DNA from: Pseudomonadota bacterium
Lineage (GTDB): Bacteria; Pseudomonadota; Gammaproteobacteria; Steroidobacterales; Steroidobacteraceae
DNA: 43,783 bases
Assembly: GCA_021780395.1 (NCBI GenBank)
Contig: JAJXYU010000187.1
Location: forward strand, 1-43,783
Direction: 5' to 3'
The stretch's first letter is position 1; each line of letters opens with the position of its first letter. A model generated the notes under the pieces. The model ran no database searches. It worked only from the letters and a program-made list of their open reading frames with translations, and was not told where the DNA came from. Of this stretch, positions 1 to 7,913 are shown piece by piece. The position numbers were made by a program, and so were the translations under genes.

Positions 1-864
1 GACTGGATCTGGAACACCTCCGGCGCGGCCTGCGGCGCGCTCGCGGCAGCGGCGTACCTGCACATCGGCGATGACTGGACGGTTCGTGGACTGCGGCACC
101 GGCGGCCGGCGCTGGTGCCGACGATCTTGCTCGCGATCTGGTTGATCGGTGCGTTCGCCCCGTACGTTCCCGTGCATCGGGCGGTTCCGCTCGGGCGCTT
201 GATCGCGGCGTTGCGGTCACCGCACGCGGTGGATGCGGCGCGCGCGTGCGTCGCCCTCGGCACCTGGTGGATCCTCGCGGAATGCGTGCGACAGATCTGG
301 CGCCGCGCGTGGATGCTCCCGGTCCTCGCGACATTGATCGGCCTCACGGCGCTCGATCGAGCGTATCTCGGCGTCGACCGTCGCAGCGTGGAGGAATTGC
401 TGGCATGGGGCCTCGTGCCGGTGCTCGCGCTGTCGACGATGCGATGGTCGCGCCGGGCGCGTGCGTGGATCACGGTCGCCGCGTGCGTCGCGGTGATCGT
501 CGCGACGAACGAGTGGCCGACGGTGCGAACCGCCCACCTGGGCGTGTTCCACTGGGTACCGTTCTCGGGCACCTTGCTCGCGTCGCGGGACTACCGCCCG
601 TTGCTCGACTCGCTCTACTTCGAAGGCGCACTGCTCTGGTCGCTCACCATCGTGCTGCGGCGACCTTCCGTGGCGTTCTGGGTCGCCTTCGGCGCGAGCA
701 TCGCGGTCGAACTCGCTCGACTGTGGACCCCTCCCCATCGCGCCGAGGTCACCAACCCGCTGCTCGTCGTCGCGCTGCTGATCGCATTCACCGCCGCGCG
801 GCGCCATCAGGCGTATGCCGACGGCGGCGATCCGCCGACCGGAGAACGCCGATGCGGCGACTGA
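1..864 (+). CDS. VanZ family membrane protein (5' end outside the window)
   Basis: The reading frame is open from base 1, so the start lies upstream; 287 residues are visible. The N-terminal visible part reads DWIWNTSGAACGAL, and the C-terminal part has a hydrophobic pattern with WVPFSGTLL, an L-x-FEGAL segment, SIAVELARLW and NPLLVVALLI. This order (VPF, amphipathic loop, conserved Glu in a helix, Asn near the last helix) is typical of the VanZ fold, a membrane protein family whose biochemical role is mostly unknown outside teicoplanin resistance. Several transmembrane segments are evident. It overlaps the next gene by 13 bases, so the two are probably cotranscribed and translationally coupled. 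The family call is moderately firm; the function is not known. Confidence 0.6.
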   Translation, partial: DWIWNTSGAACGALAAAAYLHIGDDWTVRGLRHRRPALVPTILLAIWLIGAFAPYVPVHRAVPLGRLIAALRSPHAVDAARACVALGTWWILAECVRQIWRRAWMLPVLATLIGLTALDRAYLGVDRRSVEELLAWGLVPVLALSTMRWSRRARAWITVAACVAVIVATNEWPTVRTAHLGVFHWVPFSGTLLASRDYRPLLDSLYFEGALLWSLTIVLRRPSVAFWVAFGASIAVELARLWTPPHRAEVTNPLLVVALLIAFTAARRHQAYADGGDPPTGERRCGD

Positions 865-1346
865 TGACCGCGCGCTGGATCGATCCGTTGCGCCGGGTGC
901 TCCAGCAAGGCGTGAGTGCGGAGGAACTCGCGCTCAGCGTCGCGCTCGGTGTGGTGATCGGCAACATCCCGGTGCTCGGGGTGTCGACTGCGCTGTGCGT
1001 CGCGATCGCGGTCCGCTTCCGCCTGAACCTCGCCGCGATCCAGCTCGCGCAGGCGGCGATGGCGCCGACGCAATGGCTGCTGCTCCTGCCGTTCCTGCGG
1101 TTCGGCGAATGGCTGACCCGGTCGCCGTCCGTCCCGCTGTCGGTTCGCGCGGGGCGCGCGCTGTTCGCCGCGGGCGCGGGTCACGCGACCGCCGCGCTCG
1201 GGCTCGCGACCTTGCAGGCCGCACTCGCGTGGCTCCTGGTCGCGCCGGTCGCGGTCTTCGCGCTGTACCGGCTCCTGAGGCCGGTGTTCGCTCGCGCGAC
1301 CGCCGGGCGGCTCCGCGGCGGCGGCGCGTCGCACCCCGACCTTTGA
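852..1346 (+). CDS. DUF2062 domain membrane protein
   Basis: A 164-residue protein. The ATG at 852 lies inside the end of the VanZ-like gene in another frame, which suggests translational coupling. The N-terminus carries DPLRRVLQQGVSAEELALSVALGVVIGNIPVLG followed by a helix with RFRLNLAAIQLAQ, the usual DUF2062 signature: a helix that starts with Ser/Ala-x-x-x-x-A and leads into G-x-x-x-G-x-x-P. Two to three further hydrophobic helices follow and the C-terminus is basic. DUF2062 proteins are small inner-membrane proteins, often fused to or next to glycosyltransferases; no enzymatic residues are visible here. Function unknown. Confidence 0.7.
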   Translation: MRRLMTARWIDPLRRVLQQGVSAEELALSVALGVVIGNIPVLGVSTALCVAIAVRFRLNLAAIQLAQAAMAPTQWLLLLPFLRFGEWLTRSPSVPLSVRAGRALFAAGAGHATAALGLATLQAALAWLLVAPVAVFALYRLLRPVFARATAGRLRGGGASHPDL

Positions 1347-1367
1347 TCGATCCGTTCATCGCGAGGA

Positions 1368-1385
1368 GCTGTACGGATGTACAGC
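1368..1385. promoter_or_regulatory. Perfect 7+7 inverted repeat resembling a LexA-type box
   Basis: GCTGTAC-GGAT-GTACAGC contains CTGT-N8-ACAG, the core spacing of the E. coli SOS box, and matches the 16-base consensus at about 12 positions. It lies 67 bases upstream of the dehydrogenase start. The same hairpin is followed by TTCTTC, so a weak terminator for the upstream pair is an alternative reading. One such core is expected by chance about every 65 kb, so this is only a candidate. Confidence 0.3.
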
Positions 1386-1451
1386 TTCTTCGGCAAACGC
1401 CTGCGGCGCCGACCGCATGCAGGGGCGCGCCGGTGCTGGCATGATCGCGGA

Positions 1452-2546
1452 ATGACGCCTGCAACGATGTTTGCGGTCCTGTTGACGGGCCACGGCGGTT
1501 ACGACCGGCTCGAGTGGCGTGAGGACGTCCCGGTGCCCGCGGTGCGTGACGACGAGGTCTTGATCCGGATCGGCGCCGCCGGGGTGAACAACACCGACAT
1601 CAACACGCGAACGGCCTGGTATTCGCGGGCGGTGACCGAGGGCACGACGCCGGACGCGGCGGCGCGCGGCCTGGACGCCGCACGGGCGGCGGATTCCGGG
1701 TGGACCGGCACGCCGCTCGAATTCCCGCGGATCCAGGGCGCGGATGCGTGTGGACGCATCCTCGCCGTCGGGCGCGGCGTCGCTGCCTCGCGGATCGGCG
1801 AGCGCGTGCTCGTCGAACCGGTGTTCCGAACGTCTGCGGCGCGCGATCCGCGCGGCGCGATCTATTTCGGCTCGGAGTGCGATGGCGCGTTCGCCGAATT
1901 CGCCCGGGTCCCCGCCCGGCATGCCCATCGGATCGACAGTCCGCTCGACGACGCGGAGCTCGCGTCGTTCCCCTGCGCGTATTCGGCGGCCGAGAACATG
2001 CTGACTCGCGCGGGGCTGAGCGGCGGAGAAACGGTGCTGGTCACCGGCGCGTCGGGCGGCGTGGGGAGCGCCGCGGTGCAGCTCGCGCGACGGCGGGGGG
2101 CGAGCGTGGTCGCGATCGCCGATCCGGCGAAGGCCGCCGAGCTCGAGCGGCTCGGCGCCGCGCGCACCCTGGCTCGCGACGCGAACCTCCTCGATGCGCT
2201 CGGACCGGAGGCCGTCGACGTGGTGGTCGACGTCGTCGGCGGCCGCGCGTTCGGATCGCTCCTCGACGTCCTCGTGCGCGGCGGCCGGTACGCGACCGCG
2301 GGCGCGATCGCCGGACCGGTGGTCGAGCTCGACTTGCGTACGCTGTATCTGAAGGACCTGCGGCTGCTCGGCTGTACGGTGCTCGAGCCCGAGGTGTTCC
2401 CGAACCTCGTCGGCGCGATCGAGCGCGGCGAGATCCGTCCGCTCGTCGCGGCCCGTTACCCGCTATCGCGCATCGTCGATGCGCAGCGCGCCTTCCTCGA
2501 GAAACGCCACGTCGGCAAGATCGTGCTCGTGCCGCCCTCGACCTGA
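1452..2546 (+). CDS. Zinc-free MDR alcohol dehydrogenase / quinone oxidoreductase-like protein
   Basis: A 364-residue medium-chain dehydrogenase/reductase. The GroES-like N-terminal domain includes DEVLIRIGAAGVNNTDINTR, and the Rossmann domain opens with GASGGVGSAAVQLARR (Gly199-Gly205), which binds NAD(P)H. The four-cysteine structural zinc lobe and catalytic zinc ligands of true alcohol dehydrogenases are absent, which points to the quinone oxidoreductase/enoyl reductase branch. An insertion after NTRTAWYSRAV (about residues 60-85) is characteristic of one uncharacterised subgroup. I start at ATG 1452 because the sequence from there begins with the family-typical MFAVLL-type strand; an upstream ATG at 1377 would add a basic, low-complexity extension and sits in the palindrome. 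Substrate unknown. Confidence 0.75.
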   Translation: MTPATMFAVLLTGHGGYDRLEWREDVPVPAVRDDEVLIRIGAAGVNNTDINTRTAWYSRAVTEGTTPDAAARGLDAARAADSGWTGTPLEFPRIQGADACGRILAVGRGVAASRIGERVLVEPVFRTSAARDPRGAIYFGSECDGAFAEFARVPARHAHRIDSPLDDAELASFPCAYSAAENMLTRAGLSGGETVLVTGASGGVGSAAVQLARRRGASVVAIADPAKAAELERLGAARTLARDANLLDALGPEAVDVVVDVVGGRAFGSLLDVLVRGGRYATAGAIAGPVVELDLRTLYLKDLRLLGCTVLEPEVFPNLVGAIERGEIRPLVAARYPLSRIVDAQRAFLEKRHVGKIVLVPPST

Positions 2547-2575
2547 GGGCTCGCGCCGGGAGCCGCGCTCGACGT

Positions 2576-3811
2576 TCACCGCGAGAGGCGGTGGTATTCG
2601 CCGAGGATGCGGACGAGCTCGGGATGCGGCAAACCATACACGGTGTACCCGTCGATCCCGGTCATCGTGCGTGCGGCGACCAGCGCATTGGTGATCGCTT
2701 CCTCGGTCGCCTGCACGGTCGCCTGGAACACGCCGTCGATGTCGCCGTTCGCGATCTCGGTCGCGGTCACGGGTTGGGTCCGGTCCGGATCGTTCGCCTC
2801 GCCGGCGGTCGAGAACGACAGGATCAGATCGCCGGAGCCGTTCCCGGAGAAGGAACCGAGCCGCGCGAGGCCCATCGATGCGCGACGCGCGACACGATTC
2901 AATTGCGGCGCCGACAGCAGGACATCGGTACCGACGACGATCACGATCGAGCCTTGGTCCGGCCGATGCAGGCCGCCCCCGTGCCCGGGCTCGCATCGCG
3001 GACGCTTGCCGGCCGGCGCGAGCGCGGGGTCGTAGCACGGCAGCCAACGATTCGCGAGTTCGTGGCCGACCGGCACGCCCGCGATCCGCAGCGTATCGCG
3101 CAATCCGGTGTTGCACTGGACGAGCACACCGACGACGTAGCGGTGGCCGTGCAGCGTGACGACTCGCGACGCGGTGCCGATCCCGCCCTTGAAGCCGAAG
3201 CAGATCATTCCGGTCCCGCCGCCGACGTCGCCTTCGGCGACGGACCCACCGTGGGCGTCGTCGATCGCGGCGATCGCGTCGCGCGCGTGCACGTGGAATC
3301 CTTCGATGTCGTTCAGATAGCCGTCCCAGGTTTCCGAGACCACCGGCCAGATCGCGCTGCCGAAGCGATGCGAGGTCCACCGCATGATGCCCGCGTACAC
3401 CTGGCCGATCGCGTTCGTGTTGGAGATCCCGATCGGCCCGTACGCGACGCCGAAGTCCTGCAGATAGGACTGCCCGGTCATCTCGCCGTTGCCGTTCAGA
3501 TCGAAGAAGCCCGCGTTCACCGGCGCGTCGCTGCGCTTGCCCCGAGGTAGCACGACCGTGACGCCGGTACGCACCGGCCCGGCGCCGACCTTCAGCGCGC
3601 CTGATCCGCGGATCTTCGTGACCTGGCCGACCTCGACGCCCGGGACGTCGGTGATCGCATCGAATCGGCCGGGCGTACCGTAGAACGGGATGCCGAGCGC
3701 GCGCGCCGGCGGCGGCCCGGAACTCGCCGCGCCGACCGCGCAGGAACCCGCCAGCAGCAGCGCGACACCGATCGCCGCGCGCGACGCACGGGCATGACGC
3801 ATCGAGGACAT
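2576..3811 (-). CDS. P1/DmpA family aminopeptidase (peptidase family S58), exported
   Basis: A 411-residue protein of the DmpA (L-aminopeptidase/D-esterase) family, an Ntn-hydrolase-like fold that self-cleaves at a Gly-Ser bond to give two chains. Visible family motifs are ITDVPGVEVGQVT near the N-terminus, TGVTVVLP, NAGFFDLNGNGEMTG, and GGGTGMICFGFKGGIGTASR. The cleavage site and nucleophile are in DQGSIVIVVGTD, which places the new N-terminal serine at Ser288. An N-terminal hydrophobic stretch (GVALLLAGSCAVGAASS) looks like a secretion signal, so the enzyme is probably periplasmic; the Cys there is only a poor lipobox. The gene converges on the dehydrogenase gene with a 29-base gap and diverges from the XdhC gene. 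Natural substrates are not predictable. Confidence 0.88.
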   Translation of the reverse strand: MSSMRHARASRAAIGVALLLAGSCAVGAASSGPPPARALGIPFYGTPGRFDAITDVPGVEVGQVTKIRGSGALKVGAGPVRTGVTVVLPRGKRSDAPVNAGFFDLNGNGEMTGQSYLQDFGVAYGPIGISNTNAIGQVYAGIMRWTSHRFGSAIWPVVSETWDGYLNDIEGFHVHARDAIAAIDDAHGGSVAEGDVGGGTGMICFGFKGGIGTASRVVTLHGHRYVVGVLVQCNTGLRDTLRIAGVPVGHELANRWLPCYDPALAPAGKRPRCEPGHGGGLHRPDQGSIVIVVGTDVLLSAPQLNRVARRASMGLARLGSFSGNGSGDLILSFSTAGEANDPDRTQPVTATEIANGDIDGVFQATVQATEEAITNALVAARTMTGIDGYTVYGLPHPELVRILGEYHRLSR

Positions 3812-3899
3812 CGGTCGACTGTACGAAGAACGTCGCGCGCGCGCAAGCGAGCCGGCGGTCGCGGCGCCGACGCCGGATTCCTTCTCCGCGCGGCCGGTG

Positions 3900-3905
3900 T
3901 ATCCT
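3900..3905 (+). promoter_or_regulatory. Candidate -10 element for the XdhC gene (nearly leaderless)
   Basis: TATCCT preceded by TG lies 10 bases before the ATG at 3916, and no Shine-Dalgarno sequence is visible in between. Transcription starting 6-8 bases downstream would leave a leader of only about 2-4 bases. Confidence 0.35.
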
Positions 3906-3915
3906 CCGCGTTGCG

Positions 3916-5022
3916 ATGCACCTCCGTCATTTGATTCCGCTGTTCGATCGGGCCCGCGAACGATCCGAGCCGCTCGTGCTGGCCACGGTCGTCGATACGG
4001 CCGGCTCGACCTACACCAAGCGCGGTGCCCAGATGCTCTTCACCCGCGACGAGCGCTACTCGGGCATGCTCTCGGGCGGCTGCCTCGAAGCGGACCTCGC
4101 CGGCCACGCCCGCTCGGTCGCGGCCACGGGCGAGCCGCGACGCATCCGCTACGATCAGACGGCTCCCGATGCCGAACTCCTCGGCCTGGGGTCGGGGTGC
4201 GAGGGCACGATGGACATCCTGCTCCAGCGCCTCGATCCGGCCGGTCGCTGGGAGCCGCTCGCCGGGATGCTCGAGGCGTTCCGCGCGCGGCGTGCCGAAT
4301 CGGTACTGCTGGTGGTGCAGTCGCGCGATCCGACCCTCCCGCTCGGCTCGGGCCGGTTCGCGAGCACCGGTGCCGGATTCGGTGCCGGCGCGGACGACGA
4401 CGCACGGGTCGCGCGCGCGCTGCGCGCAGCGCCGGCGCCCGCGCCCGGCGCGGGCGCGCAGTTGCATCGCGATGTGGTACCGGGGGTCGACGCGCTGTCG
4501 CTGCCCGTCGATCCGCCGGCCCAGATATTGCTGCTCGGCGCAGGCCCCGACGCACGCCCGGTCGCGGAGCTGCTCGCATTCCTCGACTGGGACGTGACCG
4601 TCACGGATCACCGTGCACAGTACGCCCAGCGTGAATTCTTCGCCCGGGCGTACGAGGTCCGCACGACCGAGGTGCCCGCGATCGCGCAATACCTCGCCGC
4701 TCGGCGCGCGGACGTCACCGCGGCGCCGTTCGATGCCGCGGTGGTGATGTCCCATCATCTCGAGTCCGATCGCGAGTACCTGCGCGCGCTCGCGGCGACC
4801 GGCATTCCGTACCTGGGTTTGCTCGGCCCGGCCGCGCGGCGTGACAAGATCCTCGCGGGCCTCGGCGACGATGCGCGGCGTGTGACTGGCCGCCTGCACG
4901 CCCCGATCGGTCTCGCGATCGGCGCGACCACCCCCGAAGGCATCGCACTCTCGATCGTCGCCGAGATCCACGCGTGTCTCGGCCGGGGGAGCCCTCACCC
5001 GCGCGAGGCATCCGGACGCTGA
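3916..5022 (+). CDS. XdhC/CoxI family protein (molybdenum-enzyme maturation factor type)
   Basis: A 368-residue protein with the XdhC_CoxI N-terminal domain: LATVVDTAGSTYTKRGAQML, then LSGGCLEADLAGHA and LGLGSGCEGTMDILLQ, whose two cysteines are characteristic. From about residue 195 a Rossmann-type domain follows (ILLLGAGPDARPVAELL, strand, DHRAQYAQ), matching XdhC_C. XdhC proteins bind and sulfurate molybdenum cofactor for xanthine dehydrogenase-type enzymes, and CoxI/CoxF for CO dehydrogenases. No molybdenum hydroxylase gene lies in the window, so its client is unknown. It is transcribed divergently from the DmpA gene across a 104-base gap, and converges on the MFS gene. Confidence 0.85.
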   Translation: MHLRHLIPLFDRARERSEPLVLATVVDTAGSTYTKRGAQMLFTRDERYSGMLSGGCLEADLAGHARSVAATGEPRRIRYDQTAPDAELLGLGSGCEGTMDILLQRLDPAGRWEPLAGMLEAFRARRAESVLLVVQSRDPTLPLGSGRFASTGAGFGAGADDDARVARALRAAPAPAPGAGAQLHRDVVPGVDALSLPVDPPAQILLLGAGPDARPVAELLAFLDWDVTVTDHRAQYAQREFFARAYEVRTTEVPAIAQYLAARRADVTAAPFDAAVVMSHHLESDREYLRALAATGIPYLGLLGPAARRDKILAGLGDDARRVTGRLHAPIGLAIGATTPEGIALSIVAEIHACLGRGSPHPREASGR

Positions 5023-5041
5023 GCGCGATCGGCGGATCCGC

Positions 5042-6310
5042 TCAGCGCCAGTCGCGGATCTCGTCGAACGAGCGCAAGCGCCGAAGCGCCGGAAACAGCC
5101 AACCGCCCCACAGCGCCCCGACGACGAGCGTCGCGATGCCGCCGGCGACGATCGCCGGCACGAGACCGAGCCAGGCCGCGGTCAGGCCGGATTCGAACTC
5201 GCCGAGTTCGTTCGACGCGCCGATGAACATCGAATTCACGGCGCTCACCCGTCCACGGATTTCGTCCGGCGTCGCGAGCTGCACGAGCACGTGGCGGATG
5301 AACACGCTGATCATGTCGCTCGCGCCGAGGATCCCGAGCGCGATCATCGCGATCACGAAGCGATGCGTGAGGCCGAACACGACGGTCGCGACACCGAACA
5401 CCGCAACGCCCGCGAACATGGTCGGGCCGACCCGTCGCCGGATCGGCGCAAACGCGAGCAGCAACGCGGTGAGGCCGGCGCCGAGCCCCGGTGCGGTGCG
5501 CAGCAAGCCGAACTGCGCGGGCCCGGCGTGCAGCACGTCGCGGGTGAATGCCGGCAGGAGTGCCGTCGCGCCACCGAACAGCACGGCGAACAGATCCAGC
5601 GACAGCGCGCCGAGCACCGGCTTGCGCCGCCAGACGAAGCGCAAGCCCTGCAGCAGGTCGCGCGCCGCCGGTGCGTGCCGGCGCTGGGGCGCGACCCGCC
5701 GCCGGACCCGCGTCAGCATCCCGAAGGCCAGCGCGAGCAGCGCCGCAGCGCCGACGTAGACTGCAGCGGCCCCGGTCGTCGCACCGAGCCGCGCGTCGGC
5801 GAGCGAATACACCGCGCCGCCGAGGCTCGGACCGGCGATCGTCGCGACCTGCGAAGTCGAGGAACCGATCGCGACGGCCGCCGGCAACACCTCGGTCGGG
5901 ACCAGGTTCGGAAGGAACGACTGGGCCGCCGGCATCTGGAATGCCCGCGCGACGCCGAGCAGCGCGAGGATCGCGAAGATCGGTCCGGTGCTCGCGATCC
6001 GGTCGATGGCCACCGCGCCGAGCGCGAGCGCGCACACCGCCTGCACGATCGCGCACGCGCACAGGATCACGCGCCGGTCGAACCGGTCGGCCGCGTGCCC
6101 GGCGAACAGCGCGAACGCGAAGAACGGCAGGAATTGCGACAGGCCGATCAACCCGAGATCGAGCAGCCGGCCCGTCATCCGGTAGACCTGCCAGCCGACC
6201 GCGATCACGATCATCTGGGCCGCGATACCGGAGAAGAATCGCGCGGTCACGTAGCTGCGGAAATCCCCGTCGCGCAGCAGCGCCCGGCGCTCGAGCGCGG
6301 CGTCGCTCAT
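5042..6310 (-). CDS. MFS exporter, EntS-like (MFS_3 type)
   Basis: A 422-residue membrane protein with about twelve hydrophobic segments. The N-terminus RDGDFRSYVTARFFSGIAAQMIVIAVGWQVYRMT and GHAADRFDRRVILCACAIVQA (loop 2-3 motif) is typical of the MFS_3/enterobactin-exporter branch, which includes many uncharacterised drug or metabolite exporters. The ATG at 6310 overlaps the ilvA stop as ATGA, so the two genes form a coupled operon. A longer frame upstream lies inside ilvA and has no membrane character, so it is not part of the protein. Being coupled to ilvA suggests, but does not show, export of an amino acid or a related metabolite. Confidence 0.85.
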   Translation of the reverse strand: MSDAALERRALLRDGDFRSYVTARFFSGIAAQMIVIAVGWQVYRMTGRLLDLGLIGLSQFLPFFAFALFAGHAADRFDRRVILCACAIVQAVCALALGAVAIDRIASTGPIFAILALLGVARAFQMPAAQSFLPNLVPTEVLPAAVAIGSSTSQVATIAGPSLGGAVYSLADARLGATTGAAAVYVGAAALLALAFGMLTRVRRRVAPQRRHAPAARDLLQGLRFVWRRKPVLGALSLDLFAVLFGGATALLPAFTRDVLHAGPAQFGLLRTAPGLGAGLTALLLAFAPIRRRVGPTMFAGVAVFGVATVVFGLTHRFVIAMIALGILGASDMISVFIRHVLVQLATPDEIRGRVSAVNSMFIGASNELGEFESGLTAAWLGLVPAIVAGGIATLVVGALWGGWLFPALRRLRSFDEIRDWR

Positions 6311-7827
6311 CCGCCGAGGAAGATCCGATAGGCCGGGTTCTCGGTCTCCTCGGCATACGCGTAGTGCAGCTCGGTGAGGTGGGCGACGAACTCCTCGCGT
6401 GTCGCCGGTGGCACCTGGATGCCGGCGAGCACGCGACCGTAGTCCGAGCCGTGATTGCGGTAGTGGAACAGCGTGATGTTCCACTCGCTGCCGATCGCTC
6501 GCAGGAATTTCAGCAGCGCGCCCGGGTGTTCGGGGAACTCGAAGCGGAACAGCCGCTCGTGCTCGAGCCCGTGCGCCTGGCCACCGACCATGTGGCGCAC
6601 GTGGAGCTTGGCCATCTCGTCGTCCGTCATGTCCCGAACCGGGTAGCCGGCGGCGGCGATCGCCTCGCGCGTCGCCTCGCGTTCGGCTTTGCCCCGCGTC
6701 GTCGCCAGACCGACGAACAGCTGCGCGGCGTGCGGGTCCCCGTACCGATAATTGAACTCCGTCACGTTGCGCCGGCCGAGCGTCTCGCAGAAATGCAGGA
6801 ACGAGCCCTGGGTCTCCGGAATCTCGACCGCGAACAGGGCCTCGCGCTGCGCGCCGATGTCCGCGCGTTCCGCGACGTAACGCAGGCGATCGAAATTCAT
6901 GTTCGCGCCACCGTTGATCGCGATCAGATGGCGATCCACGCAGTTCTCGCGGGCGACGTAGCGCTTGATTCCGGCGACCGCGAGCGCGCCCGACGGCTCG
7001 GCAATCGATCGGGTGTCCTCGAAGATGTCCTGGATCGCCGCGCAGATCTGGTCGGTCGATACCAGCACGACCTCGTCGACGTACTGCTGCGCGAGTCGGA
7101 ACGTCTCCTCGCCGACCCGGCGCACGGCGACGCCGTCGGCGAAGATGCCGACCCGGTCCATCGCGATCCGCCGGCCCGCGCGCAGCGAGTCGTGCATGCC
7201 GGGCGAGTCCTCCGGCTGCACCCCGATGATCCGGATCCGCGGATACAGCGCCTTCACGTAGGCGGCGACGCCTGCGATCAGGCCACCCCCGCCGATCGGC
7301 ACGAAGATCGCGTCGATCGCGTCGCCGTGCCGCTGCCGGAGGATTTCCATCGCGATCGTGCCCTGACCGGCGATCACGTCCGGATCGTCGAACGGATGCA
7401 CGAACACGAGGCTGCGCTCCCTTGCGAGTTCCACCGCGTGATCGTACGCGTGATCGTAGTCCTCGCCGCGCAGCACGATCTCGCCACCGAGATCGGCAAC
7501 CGCCTGGACCTTGATCTGCGGCGTCGTGACCGGCATCACGATCACCGCCTTGATCCCGCGGGTGCGCGCGCCGAGCGCGACGCCCTGGGCGTGGTTGCCG
7601 GCGGATGCGCAGATCACGCCGCGCGCCGCGGCGGTCGAGGACAATTGCGCGATCTTGTTGTAGGCACCGCGGATCTTGAACGAAAACACCGGCTGCAGGT
7701 CCTCGCGCTTGAGGAACACGTGGTTGTGCAGCCGACGGGACAGGCGCGGTGCGGCGTCGAGCGGCGATTCGATCGCCACGTCGTAGACCTTCGCCTTCAG
7801 GATTTTCTCGACGTAATTTTCTTGCAT
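6307..7827 (-). CDS. ilvA: Threonine ammonia-lyase, biosynthetic (threonine deaminase)
   Basis: A 506-residue enzyme that converts threonine to 2-oxobutanoate and ammonia, the first step of isoleucine synthesis. The PLP-binding lysine is Lys51 in FSFKIRGAYNKI. CASAGNHAQGVALGA and the glycine loop VPIGGGGLIAGVA follow in the fold-type II catalytic domain (about residues 1-325). Two C-terminal ACT-like lobes follow, beginning EALFAVEIPETQGSFLHFCETLG and RLFRFEFPEHPGALLKFLRAIG. These mark the isoleucine-inhibited biosynthetic form instead of the short catabolic TdcB. Length is close to the E. coli enzyme. It is the first gene of a two-gene leftward operon and diverges from the DsbD-type gene. 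Confidence 0.96.
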   Translation of the reverse strand: MQENYVEKILKAKVYDVAIESPLDAAPRLSRRLHNHVFLKREDLQPVFSFKIRGAYNKIAQLSSTAAARGVICASAGNHAQGVALGARTRGIKAVIVMPVTTPQIKVQAVADLGGEIVLRGEDYDHAYDHAVELARERSLVFVHPFDDPDVIAGQGTIAMEILRQRHGDAIDAIFVPIGGGGLIAGVAAYVKALYPRIRIIGVQPEDSPGMHDSLRAGRRIAMDRVGIFADGVAVRRVGEETFRLAQQYVDEVVLVSTDQICAAIQDIFEDTRSIAEPSGALAVAGIKRYVARENCVDRHLIAINGGANMNFDRLRYVAERADIGAQREALFAVEIPETQGSFLHFCETLGRRNVTEFNYRYGDPHAAQLFVGLATTRGKAEREATREAIAAAGYPVRDMTDDEMAKLHVRHMVGGQAHGLEHERLFRFEFPEHPGALLKFLRAIGSEWNITLFHYRNHGSDYGRVLAGIQVPPATREEFVAHLTELHYAYAEETENPAYRIFLGG

Positions 7828-7849
7828 GACTGTTTCGCGTTCGGGTGAG

Positions 7850-7864
7850 CGGCTACATTAGCCG
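7850..7864. promoter_or_regulatory. Inverted repeat in the ilvA/dsbD divergent promoter region
   Basis: CGGCTA-cat-TAGCCG is a perfect 6+6 dyad in the 86-base gap between the divergent ilvA and DsbD-type genes. It overlaps a possible rightward -10 (TACATT, 7854-7859). It could be an operator shared by both promoters; no regulator can be assigned from sequence. Confidence 0.25.
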
Positions 7865-7913
7865 ATGCGCGGCCGCAGGTGTATCGTTGGGCCGTTTCCG
7901 AGCCGGTGAAATC

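Noticed and set aside
1377..1451. Earlier ATG for the MDR dehydrogenase
   Set aside because: It would add a basic, unconserved extension and starts within the palindrome; the family start fits ATG 1452.
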